From positions 1,691,001 to 1,755,000 of the forward strand of contig OY282378.1 in the NCBI GenBank assembly GCA_958295835.1: a stretch of 64,000 nucleotides of DNA. The letters run 5' to 3'. The notes under the pieces were generated by a model. It ran no database searches and was not told the DNA's origin. It saw nothing but the letters and a program-made list of their open reading frames with translations. The DNA is from an uncultured Gammaproteobacteria bacterium. GTDB taxonomy: Bacteria; Pseudomonadota; Gammaproteobacteria; HK1. Numbering within the stretch: position 1 is the first letter of the stretch; each line of letters opens with the position of its first letter. Positions 26,039-33,936 of this stretch are shown piece after piece. Made by a program: the position numbers and the translations under genes.

Positions 26039-26299
26039 ATGGACGGACCGCACTCCCCACGGATCGGGCCGTACCCCGTGATGGTCGAGGAAGGGCGCGC
26101 CTACCGCTGGTGTAGCTGCGGGCTCAGCGCGGACCAGCCCTGGTGCGACGACTCGCACGAGGGCACCGGCTTCGAGCCGATCGAGTTCGTCGCGCCGATC
26201 TCGGCCGAGTTCTACATGTGCGGCTGCAAGGGCTCGGACAACAAGCCCTACTGCTTCGGCAACTGCACCGGCCACGCGGCCCGGGCGGAGGGCTCGTGA
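26039..26299 (+). CDS. CDGSH-type iron-sulfur protein (two motifs)
   Basis: An 86-residue protein from ATG 26039. It contains two CDGSH [2Fe-2S] motifs: CSCGLSADQPWCDDSHEGTG and CGCKGSDNKPYCFGNCTGH. In the first the 3Cys-1His ligand set is C-x-C, C and H; in the second the terminal ligand is C/H in NCTGH, a variant. Bacterial CDGSH proteins are small electron or cluster carriers. Its stop overlaps the next gene's possible start (TGATG). Neighbours do not fix its partner; it could serve the dioxygenase/activase redox chemistry nearby. Confidence 0.8.
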   Translation: MDGPHSPRIGPYPVMVEEGRAYRWCSCGLSADQPWCDDSHEGTGFEPIEFVAPISAEFYMCGCKGSDNKPYCFGNCTGHAARAEGS

Positions 26300-26331
26300 T
26301 GCGCGCGGCGCCCGATCGAGCCGGGACGCGC

Positions 26332-26652
26332 ATGAGCGACGGCGACACCATCTTCGAGGTGATCGTGCACCACAACGCGGTGCAGGCGATCCGTCGCGCG
26401 CCTCGCGCGCCGGGCATGGACGTCCCCGAGTCGAACCTCGAAGTCACCTCCGAGCTCGCCCGTAACCACCGGCTTCACGGCTGCATCGACGGCTGCTACC
26501 GGTTCGGCGATCCCGAACGCGCCCGAAGCTTCGCAGTGCTGGCGCTGGACTTCGTCAAGCGCATGCTGGAGAAACGGATCGAGCAGATCGAGTCCCTCGA
26601 CACCGGGGCGGAGTTCGAGGCCCCCGAGCACGTGGTGGTACGGAGACGGTGA
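26332..26652 (+). CDS. small hypothetical protein downstream of CDGSH
   Basis: A 106-residue protein from ATG 26332; ATG 26299, overlapping the CDGSH stop, would add 11 residues. Features are a Cys pair (HGCIDGCYRFGDPE) and a C-terminal amphipathic helix (VLALDFVKRMLEKRIEQIES). No family recognised. Co-directional and close to the CDGSH gene, so the two are probably co-transcribed. Confidence 0.5.
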   Translation: MSDGDTIFEVIVHHNAVQAIRRAPRAPGMDVPESNLEVTSELARNHRLHGCIDGCYRFGDPERARSFAVLALDFVKRMLEKRIEQIESLDTGAEFEAPEHVVVRRR

Positions 26653-26740
26653 GAAACATGCTTTTCACCCGCCTGTCGATTGTCCACCATCAGCACTGCC
26701 CTTAGACTACCGTTCCGGGAACGCTCCAAGAGGGCCGATC

Positions 26741-27619
26741 ATGTCCATGGCCGCACTTGCGCACGCAGGCATCGCCGTCTCCGGGCTTCACCCCCACATC
26801 GGCGCCGAGATTACCGGCGTCGATCTGCGGCAACCGCTGGACGAGACGAGCTTCGAGGTCATCCGCGAAGCGTGGAATCGGCATTCGGTGCTCGTTCTGC
26901 GCGATCAGCGTATCGACGACGAGCAGCAGGTCGAGTTCGCCAGGCGGTTCGGTACGCTCGAAGAGACGACGTTCACCGTCGCGGCGGACAACCCCTACAT
27001 CTACAAGCTCTCGAACGTCGACGACGAAGGGAACGTTCTCCCCATCGGCTCCAGGAAGCGCCTGTTCCTCGACGTCAACGCCCGCTGGCACACCGACAGC
27101 TCGTTCCGGCCGATCCCGGCCATGGGCTCGATCCTCTCCGGACGCGAGGTGCCCGGGAAGGAGCACGGCGACACCGCGTTCGCGTCGATGCGGGTCGGCT
27201 ACGAGACCTTGCCGGAGGAGAAGAAACGTGCGCTGGAAGGACTGGTGGCGGTCCATGACTACGGCTATTCGCTCAGCCTGTTCGACGACGGGCTGATACC
27301 GCAGAACGAGATCGACTCGGTCCCGCCGGTACGCCATCCACTGGTGCGCACGCATCCTCCGACCGGCCTCAGGAGCCTCTTCGTCAGCGGACACATCGAG
27401 CGCATCGAAGGGATGCCCGTCGAGGAAGGCCGGGCGCTCGTCGCCGAGCTCATCGAGTGGTGCACCCGGCCCGAGTACGTCTACCGGCACCGCTGGAGCC
27501 GGTACGATCTGGTGATGTGGGACAACCGATGCGCCCTGCACCGTGCGACCGTGATCCCCACCACCGAGCCGCGCCTGATGCACCGCGCGACCATCGCGGG
27601 CGAGGGGCCGGTCGCGTAG
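26741..27619 (+). CDS. TauD/TfdA-family Fe(II)/2-oxoglutarate dioxygenase
   Basis: A 292-residue protein with the family's opening IGAEITGVDLRQPLDE, the iron-binding pair H117-T-D119 in WHTDSSF, the distal histidine H267 in DNRCALHRA, and R278/R282 positioned for 2-oxoglutarate. Closest in style to the 2,4-D/alpha-ketoglutarate (TfdA) and taurine (TauD) enzymes, but the substrate cannot be read off. A GTTCCGGGAAC palindrome at 26712-26722 and an AAGAGGG ribosome-binding site precede ATG 26741. Such enzymes often oxidise a C-H next to N, O or S to release aldehyde, so it may supply or remove the methylated compound used by the corrinoid system (inference). Confidence 0.85.
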   Translation: MSMAALAHAGIAVSGLHPHIGAEITGVDLRQPLDETSFEVIREAWNRHSVLVLRDQRIDDEQQVEFARRFGTLEETTFTVAADNPYIYKLSNVDDEGNVLPIGSRKRLFLDVNARWHTDSSFRPIPAMGSILSGREVPGKEHGDTAFASMRVGYETLPEEKKRALEGLVAVHDYGYSLSLFDDGLIPQNEIDSVPPVRHPLVRTHPPTGLRSLFVSGHIERIEGMPVEEGRALVAELIEWCTRPEYVYRHRWSRYDLVMWDNRCALHRATVIPTTEPRLMHRATIAGEGPVA

Positions 27620-27785
27620 CCGGCTCGATCCGGCCTGACGATTCCGTTCGAGCCGAACCTCGGCCCGCATTGCTCGCCAGCCCTCGGCGGCGCGGTCCCG
27701 CCGGAATGGATCGCGCGGCCGCACGACCCGGCCCGTGACGCCACCGGACGAATCCACCGTTCGGCGGCGTCCGTCCGGCGCGGGT

Positions 27786-28871
27786 TCACCCATGCACGAT
27801 CACGCCCCGGGCATTCACTCCCTTCTCCAGGTCCTCGAACGCCTGCGGCGCCTCGTCGAGGGCGTAGGTGCGGGTGATCATTCCGTCGAGGTCGAGCCGG
27901 CCCCGGCGGTAGAGGTCCAGATAGAGCGGGAAGTCGACCTTCGTATTGACGCTGCCGTACATGCACCCCAGCACCGACTTGCCGGTCAGCGGCAGAACCA
28001 GCGAGCTCACCGAGAAGCGCTCCTTCGCGCCCCCGACTCCGACCAGCACCGCGGTCCCGCCGCGGCGCACCACCTTGATGCACTGCTCGATGGTCCGGGG
28101 GTTGCCGATGACCTCGAACGCATAATCGACCCCGATCCGGCCGGTCATCTCGAAGATCTCCCGCACCGCATCGCCGCCGGGGGTCACCGAATCCGTGGCC
28201 CCGAACCGCCTGGCCATCTCCATCTTCTCCGCGCTCAAGTCCACGGCCACGATACGCGAAGCGCCCGCGATGCGAGCCCCCTGGATCACCGACAGCCCCA
28301 CCCCACCGCAGCCCCACACCGCCACCGTCGAGCCGGGGCGCACCGCCGCGGTCTTGACCGCGGCCCCGACCCCGGTGGTGACCCCGCAGCCGATGAGGGC
28401 GGCGGCCTGGAAGGGCACGTCCTTCGCCATCGGGACCACGCTGATCGAGGGCGCCACCGCGTACTCGGCCATGTTGCCGAGGAAGGACATCACGAACACC
28501 GGCTCGCCGTCGCGGCTCACGCGGGTGGTCCCGTCGAGCAGGTTGCCGTCCTGCTTCGCGACGCTGCACAGGTAGGGCTCGTCGCGCACGCAGTGGAAGC
28601 ACTCGCCGCAGTGCGGGATGAACGAGAGGATGACGTGGTCGCCCGGCGAGACGTTGGTGACGCCCTCGCCGACCTCCTCCACGATGCCGGCGCCTTCATG
28701 CCCGAGCACGGTGGGGAAAGGACTCGGGATCGTCCCGTTGATGATGGACAGGTCGGAGTGGCATACGCCCGTCGCCGCCATCCGCACCAGCACCTCGCCC
28801 GTCTTCGGCGGCGCGAGGTCCACGTCCACGACCGAGAAGCTGTTCTGCGCATCGGCGACGACTGCCTTCAT
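27786..28871 (-). CDS. zinc-dependent medium-chain alcohol dehydrogenase
   Basis: A 361-residue MDR enzyme. Catalytic zinc ligands: C37 (GVCHSDLS), H58 (GHEGAG) and a later cysteine in LIGCGVTTGVG. The structural zinc site is the full C88-x2-C91-x2-C94-x7-C102 cluster (CGECFHCVRDEPYLC). NAD-binding motif VWGCGGVGLSV. Overall similar to class III-like or aryl/NDMA-type alcohol dehydrogenases that handle alcohols or formaldehyde adducts. ATG 28871 is preferred over an upstream ATG at 28901, since GGAGGAG lies about ten bases before it. Convergent with the dioxygenase gene, with 166 bp between. Confidence 0.85.
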   Translation of the reverse strand: MKAVVADAQNSFSVVDVDLAPPKTGEVLVRMAATGVCHSDLSIINGTIPSPFPTVLGHEGAGIVEEVGEGVTNVSPGDHVILSFIPHCGECFHCVRDEPYLCSVAKQDGNLLDGTTRVSRDGEPVFVMSFLGNMAEYAVAPSISVVPMAKDVPFQAAALIGCGVTTGVGAAVKTAAVRPGSTVAVWGCGGVGLSVIQGARIAGASRIVAVDLSAEKMEMARRFGATDSVTPGGDAVREIFEMTGRIGVDYAFEVIGNPRTIEQCIKVVRRGGTAVLVGVGGAKERFSVSSLVLPLTGKSVLGCMYGSVNTKVDFPLYLDLYRRGRLDLDGMITRTYALDEAPQAFEDLEKGVNARGVIVHG

Positions 28872-29080
28872 TGGCCGGGACTCCTCCGTTCGAATCGACA
28901 CCGCAAACGATACCGCGGCGCATCGGCCAGGGCGAGCGAGGCCGCAAGGGCGCCGTCCGGTACCGGCAACCGCGTGTTGCGGGCGATTCCAGCCCGCAAT
29001 AGCATGGCGACTCGGGCATCACCGCTGACGGACCACACCGACGTCCGGCATGAAGCCGGAGCGTGCGAGCAGCGCCGTAG

Positions 29081-29116
29081 CGTCCGGGCGTTCCGGAAGT
29101 CATGTGCCCTTGCGAC
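29081..29116. repeat. 72-bp-spaced direct repeat, copy 1
   Basis: Shares all but a few of 36 positions with 29153-29188; could be a tandem duplication or paired regulator sites upstream of the selenoprotein gene. Confidence 0.55.
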
Positions 29117-29152
29117 TCATGGCCGGCATTATCTGGATGTTGCCTGGATCGG

Positions 29153-29188
29153 CGTCCGGGCGTTCCCGAAGCCTTGTAGCCCTTGCGA
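29153..29188. repeat. 72-bp-spaced direct repeat, copy 2
   Basis: Second copy of 29081-29116; includes one extra base and lies immediately upstream of the selenoprotein start. Confidence 0.55.
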
Positions 29189-29208
29189 CAGACGATTCGG
29201 AGCGATTG

Positions 29209-30381
29209 ATGGCGCGGCTGGCCGATCTCCACCCCGACGATCGAGCGAATCTCGCCGGGAAGCGTCTCCCTCGACTGGCTCCACCCGCGTACGTCCCGGC
29301 CGGACCGCTGCCGCGGTCCCGGATCGCGCTCGTCACCACCGCGGGCCTGCACCTGCGCGGCGACCGGGGGTTCGACATGGCGAGCGCCGAGTACCGCGCC
29401 ATCGCCCGCGAGACCGCGGCCGGCGACATGGTCATGAGCCATACGTCGGTCAACTTCGATCGCGCCGGATTCGCCGAGGACGTCAACGTCGTCTTTCCCA
29501 TCGATCGCTTTCGCGAGCTGGAGGCATCCGGCACGATTGGATCGATGGCGGACGTGCACTACTCGTTCATGGGCGCCTACCTGGAGCCGATGGACTATGC
29601 GCCGAGCGCGCGCGAGCTCGCGGCGCTGCTGCACGGTGACGGCGTCGACTCGGTCTTCCTCACCCCGGTGTGACCGAACTGCACCCGCGCCGTGAGCGCG
29701 CTGTCGCATTTCCTGGAATCCGAAGGACTGTCGACCACCGGGATCAGCCTCGTGCGCGAGCACACCGAGGCGATGGCGCCGCCGCGCGCGCTCTGGGTCT
29801 CGTTCGCGCTCGGCCGGCCGCTCGGCGCCGCCGGCGACGCGGCGTTCCAGCACCGGGTCATCGCCGCCGCGCTCGCCCTGCTCGACCGGCCCCGGGGGCC
29901 GGTGCTCGAAGACTTTCCCGACCCGGCGCCGGACGACCGCTCCGGCGAACCCTGGTCCTGCCCGGTCCGCTTCGCACGGGTGGAGGCAGGACAGGACGTC
30001 GCCGACGTTGCCCGCGCCGAGTTCGCCGGGCTCGCCACCTGGCACGCGCTGGCAATGCGACGGCGTGGCCGGACCGCCGCCGGCGTCTCGGGGCTCACCG
30101 CCGGGCAATGCCTGGATCTCGTCATCGAAGCGTGCCGCACCGGCGGCACGGACGATGTCCGCGGGCTCAAGGCGGCGGTCGAGGACCTGAAGACGCACTA
30201 CGTCGAGGCGGCCACCGCAAGGCCTGGCGCCCCGCCGGCCGGCGCCATCGACGCCATGCTGTGGAACGAGTCCGCGCTCGGCCGGCTCCTGCGCCGCCTC
30301 GCCGCCCGCGGAGCCGGGAGCCACGACGCCGCGATGCGCTTCTTCGCGAACGACTCCCTCGTCCCCCGGCAATTCCGGTAA
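29209..30381 (+). CDS. GrdB/PrdB-like reductase selenoprotein with in-frame TGA (Sec)
   Basis: Read through the TGA at 29671-29673, this is one 390-residue protein (Sec at codon 155). The N-terminal part has LPRSRIALVTTAGLHLRGDR, GDMVMSHTSVNFDRAGFAED and VFPIDRFRELEASG, the pattern of the glycine/sarcosine/betaine/D-proline reductase selenoprotein B family. At the position of the family's redox centre the text is VFLTPV-(TGA)-PNC, i.e. a U-x-x-C motif; relatives have Cys or Sec there. After TGA the same frame continues with family-like AVSALSHFLESEGLSTTGIS, PPRALWVSFALGRPLG and so on to a normal stop at 30381. ATG 29209 follows GGAG by six bases; the open frame extends to 29050 but through the repeat region. 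The substrate is unknown and the enzyme is not necessarily an amino-acid reductase. Confidence 0.8.
29686..29700 (+). promoter_or_regulatory. bacterial SECIS-like hairpin downstream of the Sec codon
   Basis: CGCGC (29686-29690) pairs with GCGCG (29696-29700) around the loop CGUGA. The apical loop begins 17 nt after the UGA and has a G in its second position, followed by U, within the published bSECIS rules (spacing of about 16-37 nt, G near the 5' side of the loop). It is within the coding sequence, as bSECIS elements are. SelB binding is inferred. Confidence 0.55.
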
Positions 30382-30641
30382 CGCCGGGGCCAGAGGGCTC
30401 GACGGCCGGGCGAAGTGACGAAGAACGATCCGCCGACCGGCGCTTGATTCCGCGACGCCGGATCCCTGGGAACGGCGTGGCCCGCGAGGACACGCGCGTC
30501 CCGCCCGCGCTCCCGCGGGCGGCAGGACCGCCCCCCGGCTCCTGCCTGCTCTACCCCCGGCACGGACGGTCGATGTCTATACTCGATGTCCATACTGCGC
30601 CGACCCGCCCCGCCACGACCCCAACCCGCCCGGAGGCCGCC

Positions 30642-32384
30642 ATGTCCGTCGTCCCCGTCACCCGTGGTCATCACCATGTCGTCAGCGCCGGCCACGAGCT
30701 CGCGGCGCTGGCCGCGTTCGAGGCGCTGGAGAACGGCGGCAACGCGATCGACGCGGGGATCGCCGCCATCCTGACCCTCGGAGTGGTGTACAGCGACCAG
30801 GTGAGCGTGGCCGGGGTCGCGCCGATGATCATCCGCCTCGCCGAGACCGGCGAGATCGTCACCATCGCCGGGGTCGGGGGCTGGCCGCGCGCGCTCGACC
30901 CCGATGCGTTCATCGAGCGTCACGGCGGCGAGATCCCGCTCGGGGTGCGGCGCACGGTGGTGCCGGCCGCCCCCGATGCCTGCCTCCAGGCCCTGGAGCG
31001 CTGGGGCACGATGACCTTCCGCGACGTGGCGGCGCGCGCGGTGCGCTACGCATCCCGGGGCTTCCCCCGCCACCCCGTGATGCTCGACTACGTGCGCCGG
31101 TACGCGGACGACATGCGGCACTGGCCGGAGAACGTCGCGATCTGGATGCCCGGCGGAGAGGTCCCGGCGCTCGGTGACCGGCTGGTGCAGGCCGACCTCG
31201 GCCGCGTCCTGCAATTCCTCTGCGACGAGGAGCGCGCGGCGGGCGATGACCGCATGGCCGGGCTCGCGGCGGTGCGCCGTGCGTTCTACCGCGGCGACGT
31301 CGCGAGCCGGATCCTCGCGCACCAGCGCGAGCACGACGGGCTCCTCGCGGCGGAGGACCTGGAATCGTTCCGCTGCCCCATCGTGCCCTCGGTGTCACGC
31401 CGCTTCCGGTTCAACGGCGAGGCGGTCGAGGTGCATACGTGCGGCGCCTGGTCCCAGGGACCGTTCCTGCTCGAAGCGCTCGCCATCGCCGAGGCGGCCG
31501 GCGTCGAGGCGCTCGGGCACGGCACCGATGGCTACCTGCACGCGATCGCGGAGGTCCTCAAGCTCACGTTCGCTGATCGGGAGGGCTACCTCGGCGACCC
31601 GGACTTCGTGGACGTTCCCGTCGGCGCCCTCATCGGCGAGTCCTGGGCGGCGGAGCGCGGAAAGGCGATCGACCCCCACCGGGCCAGCCCGGGGATGCCG
31701 CTCCCCGGCGCCGTGCCCGGCCACGCGCCCTATGTCTCACCGGTGGCCGTAGCCGGGGTCGCGCCGCCGACCGCGAACGAGACGCCGGTCCGCCCGCCGG
31801 CCGACACCTCGATCGTCTGCGTCATCGACGGGCAGGGCAACGCACTCTGCTCGACGCCGTCCGATACGAGCTGGGATACGCCGGTGGTGCCGGGGGCCGG
31901 GTTCACGGTGTCGTCGCGCGGCGCCCAGTCCTGGGCGGTGCGGGGCCATCCGTCCTGCGTCGCGCCCGGCAAACGTCCCCGCCTCACCCCGAACCCCTGC
32001 TTCGTCCTGTCTCCGGGACGCTGGATCATGCCGTTCGGCACCCCCGGCGGGGACACCCAGATCCAGGCGAACCTCCAGACGCTCCTCAACCACCTGGTCT
32101 TCGACATGGCGCTGCAGGACGCGGTCGAAGCGCCCCGCCTCGTCACCCACAGCCATCCCGACACCTTCTCGCCCCATACCGCCCGTCCCGGACTGGTCAC
32201 CCTCGAAGGGCGGATCGGCGAGGCCACGTGCGACCGTCTCGCCGCGCGCGGGCACCGCGTCGAGCGCCTCGACGACTGGACGCACTGGACGGGCGGGGTC
32301 TGCGCGGTCCGCAAGGACCTCGCGACGGGTGAGCTCGAAGCTGCCGCCGACCCGCGGCGCTGGAGCCGCGCGATGGGCTGGTGA
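30642..32384 (+). CDS. gamma-glutamyltransferase-family (Ntn hydrolase) protein
   Basis: A 580-residue protein of the GGT family. The large subunit has HELAALAAFEALENGGNAID (the A-x-x-AL..GGNA-D signature) and AAPDACLQALERWGTMTFRD. The expected autoprocessing/nucleophile threonine is in PADTSIVCVIDGQGNALCS, where family members have T-[TS]-H/S-x-x-V-x-D-x-x-G-N. GTPGGDTQIQANLQTLLNHL corresponds to the Gly-rich small-subunit loop. No signal peptide is visible, so it is probably cytoplasmic. The catalytic region DTS instead of TTH argues for a non-glutathione amide substrate, as in GGT-like acylases. It follows the selenoprotein by 260 bp, with CGGAGG before ATG 30642. Confidence 0.8.
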   Translation: MSVVPVTRGHHHVVSAGHELAALAAFEALENGGNAIDAGIAAILTLGVVYSDQVSVAGVAPMIIRLAETGEIVTIAGVGGWPRALDPDAFIERHGGEIPLGVRRTVVPAAPDACLQALERWGTMTFRDVAARAVRYASRGFPRHPVMLDYVRRYADDMRHWPENVAIWMPGGEVPALGDRLVQADLGRVLQFLCDEERAAGDDRMAGLAAVRRAFYRGDVASRILAHQREHDGLLAAEDLESFRCPIVPSVSRRFRFNGEAVEVHTCGAWSQGPFLLEALAIAEAAGVEALGHGTDGYLHAIAEVLKLTFADREGYLGDPDFVDVPVGALIGESWAAERGKAIDPHRASPGMPLPGAVPGHAPYVSPVAVAGVAPPTANETPVRPPADTSIVCVIDGQGNALCSTPSDTSWDTPVVPGAGFTVSSRGAQSWAVRGHPSCVAPGKRPRLTPNPCFVLSPGRWIMPFGTPGGDTQIQANLQTLLNHLVFDMALQDAVEAPRLVTHSHPDTFSPHTARPGLVTLEGRIGEATCDRLAARGHRVERLDDWTHWTGGVCAVRKDLATGELEAAADPRRWSRAMGW

Positions 32385-32420
32385 CGGTGGACGCCGGAAA
32401 CGACGGTGGCGAGATCGGGG

Positions 32421-32481
32421 CGGCGGTCTCGATATCGGCATGGTGGATACTGAGGTGGTCCCACTATTCGAGACAGTCGGC
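32421..32481. repeat. mosaic of two dispersed repeats (IS debris)
   Basis: 32421-32448 repeats 8719-8746 with one mismatch. Directly adjoining, 32449-32481 repeats 56220-56252 (30 of 33 identical), the sequence beside an IS3 remnant. Two unrelated distant repeats meeting here point to leftovers of insertion-sequence ends. Confidence 0.6.
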
Positions 32482-32564
32482 CAAGGTGCATTCCAAGCCT
32501 TGATGGAGGCATGGGATGCTTCGGATTGCTGCATTTCATATCTTCCGGAGCGGTCCGCCGTCGG

Positions 32565-33419
32565 TCATTCCCTCGCCAGGAGGGCCAGACTGGTGAGGTT
32601 CGACCCGCCGGGCTTCGCCGGCCAGGGCAGCGGACCCAGCGGCAAGGCGACCAGGCGGGCGCCTTGCCGGCGCAGACGGCGCACGGCGAGGCAGGAGTCG
32701 GAGTTGACGCGCTCAGCCGTCCCCAAGGATTTCCCGTCCGGAAAGTAGGAATGAATCAACAGTTGTCCGCCCGGGCACAGCGCCCTGATTGCCAGCACGA
32801 TGTCCCGGTAGGCGACGTCCGCGGCGGGGGCGTGGTCCAGGAGGATGAAATCGAACTCCGCTTCGCGCCCGTTCAGATAGTCCGTGGACCGGGCGATGGA
32901 GAACTCGACCATGTCGGCACAGCCCAGCCGGGCCAGCATCTCCCGGGGCGGAGTGGAGATGCGGTATCGTTTCGCCTCGGCGGTGGCAGGATCGTTGACG
33001 TCGAACAGGTCCACGGTGACCAGACGGGGCGGGCGGCCCGCATTCCGGTACTCCCGCATCGCCATGGCGGCGTACAAGGTGGATGCGCCGCGGTTGGTGC
33101 CGATTTCCAGAACGGAGCGCGGTTGCAAACGGCGAATCAGGTGGTAGATCGCCCGGCAGCTTTGGGGATCGACGGCGTGAGTCCACGGCACGTATTCGAA
33201 GATTTCATTGATCGAGGTCTTCGCCTTTTCCCAGCCGTCGGCCATGCCGTCGCCGCACAGCATGTCCGGGAATGAAATCTCCGCCGCCCTGGGAAGTGGG
33301 GCAACGTCCACCGCCATCACAGGCGCCCGGTCGAGCCGCCGGGCATGGACCACCCGGCGGAGCGCACCATGCACCCGCGCCGGGAGGATGTTGCGGACCA
33401 GCCGTTTCAGTATCCTCAT
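32565..33419 (-). CDS. class I SAM methyltransferase (Methyltransf_24 type)
   Basis: A 284-residue protein. RSVLEIGTNRGASTLYAAMA is SAM motif I, PPRLVTVDLFDVNDPATAEA the acidic motif II region, and EFDFILLDHAPAADVAYRDI motif III, typical of the Methyltransf_24/cephalosporin-hydroxylase-like group that modifies sugars or small molecules. The basic N-terminus (MRILKRLVRNILPARVHGAL) may bind membrane lipids. It stands at the left border of the polysaccharide locus, transcribed away from the LRR-ligase gene, so glycan methylation is a reasonable guess. Confidence 0.75.
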   Translation of the reverse strand: MRILKRLVRNILPARVHGALRRVVHARRLDRAPVMAVDVAPLPRAAEISFPDMLCGDGMADGWEKAKTSINEIFEYVPWTHAVDPQSCRAIYHLIRRLQPRSVLEIGTNRGASTLYAAMAMREYRNAGRPPRLVTVDLFDVNDPATAEAKRYRISTPPREMLARLGCADMVEFSIARSTDYLNGREAEFDFILLDHAPAADVAYRDIVLAIRALCPGGQLLIHSYFPDGKSLGTAERVNSDSCLAVRRLRRQGARLVALPLGPLPWPAKPGGSNLTSLALLARE

Positions 33420-33936
33420 ATCTGCCTTCTCATACTCTACCCGATTGTTGCATGAGTCAGAGACCCGTCATTCCCGCGAAAGCTGGGGAATGACGGGCTG
33501 GAACGGCCGTCCCCGTCGGGCTCCGCGAGAAGCTGTTATTACTTGGTATCATCCCGCGCCGGTTCTTCACGACGCGAAGCCTCGTGCCATTGCTGCCGGA
33601 CAAGATCCTTACGCTGTTGGCCATGCCGATCGGCTCCGCCTGGCACATGCCACGCGCCGCGGCCACCTTCGGCCGCACGGGGCTGCATGTGATCCGGGCC
33701 GCACCTTCGCGGCTAATCCGACCCCGTCCCTGGATTCTCCAACTCCTTCCGACCGCTCATGCGCTGAACAACAGCACCCTGGCGCTCCGGAAGTACCTCG
33801 GTCTGGTGGTCTACCGCGTCCGCGGCTGGATGTGAACGTGCTCGAAGTATCGTCGGACGGCGAAAGCGGGAATGCCGGTGTCGCACCTTCCGGGACTTCA
33901 GTCTTGCAGCACTTCGACTACGGCCGGTAGAAGCGG
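33420..33936. other. intergenic region before the LRR-ligase gene
   Basis: About 515 bp between divergent genes. It contains a perfect 12-bp inverted repeat (33464-33497). Around 33845-33875 a CGGCGAAAGCGGGAATGCCG word echoes its arm. No convincing gene: open frames here lack motifs. Promoters for the polysaccharide run should lie here. Confidence 0.45.
33464..33497. repeat. 12-bp perfect inverted repeat
   Basis: CCCGTCATTCCC (33464-33475) pairs with GGGAATGACGGG (33486-33497) around a 10-nt loop. Sequences of the type CATTCCCGCGAAAGCGGGAATG are common dispersed hairpin repeats in proteobacterial genomes, so this is likely one such element. It could also work as a bidirectional transcript end. 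Confidence 0.6.

Larger units (their letters stand above)
28872..29208. other. intergenic region with a direct repeat
   Basis: About 335 bp between the divergent dehydrogenase and selenoprotein genes. It holds two near-identical 36-37 nt copies (29081-29116 and 29153-29188), 72 bp apart, containing CGTCCGGGCGTTC and GCCCTTGCGAC. The second copy ends about 20 bp before the selected start of the selenoprotein gene. An open frame runs through but has no convincing start. Confidence 0.5.

Noticed and set aside
29671..29673. TGA as a true stop or sequencing error, giving two separate genes
   Set aside because: Same frame resumes without indel, conserved family sequence flanks it on both sides, and UxxC plus hairpin fits selenocysteine. 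A nonsense mutation of Cys (TGC/TGT to TGA) remains possible but less likely.
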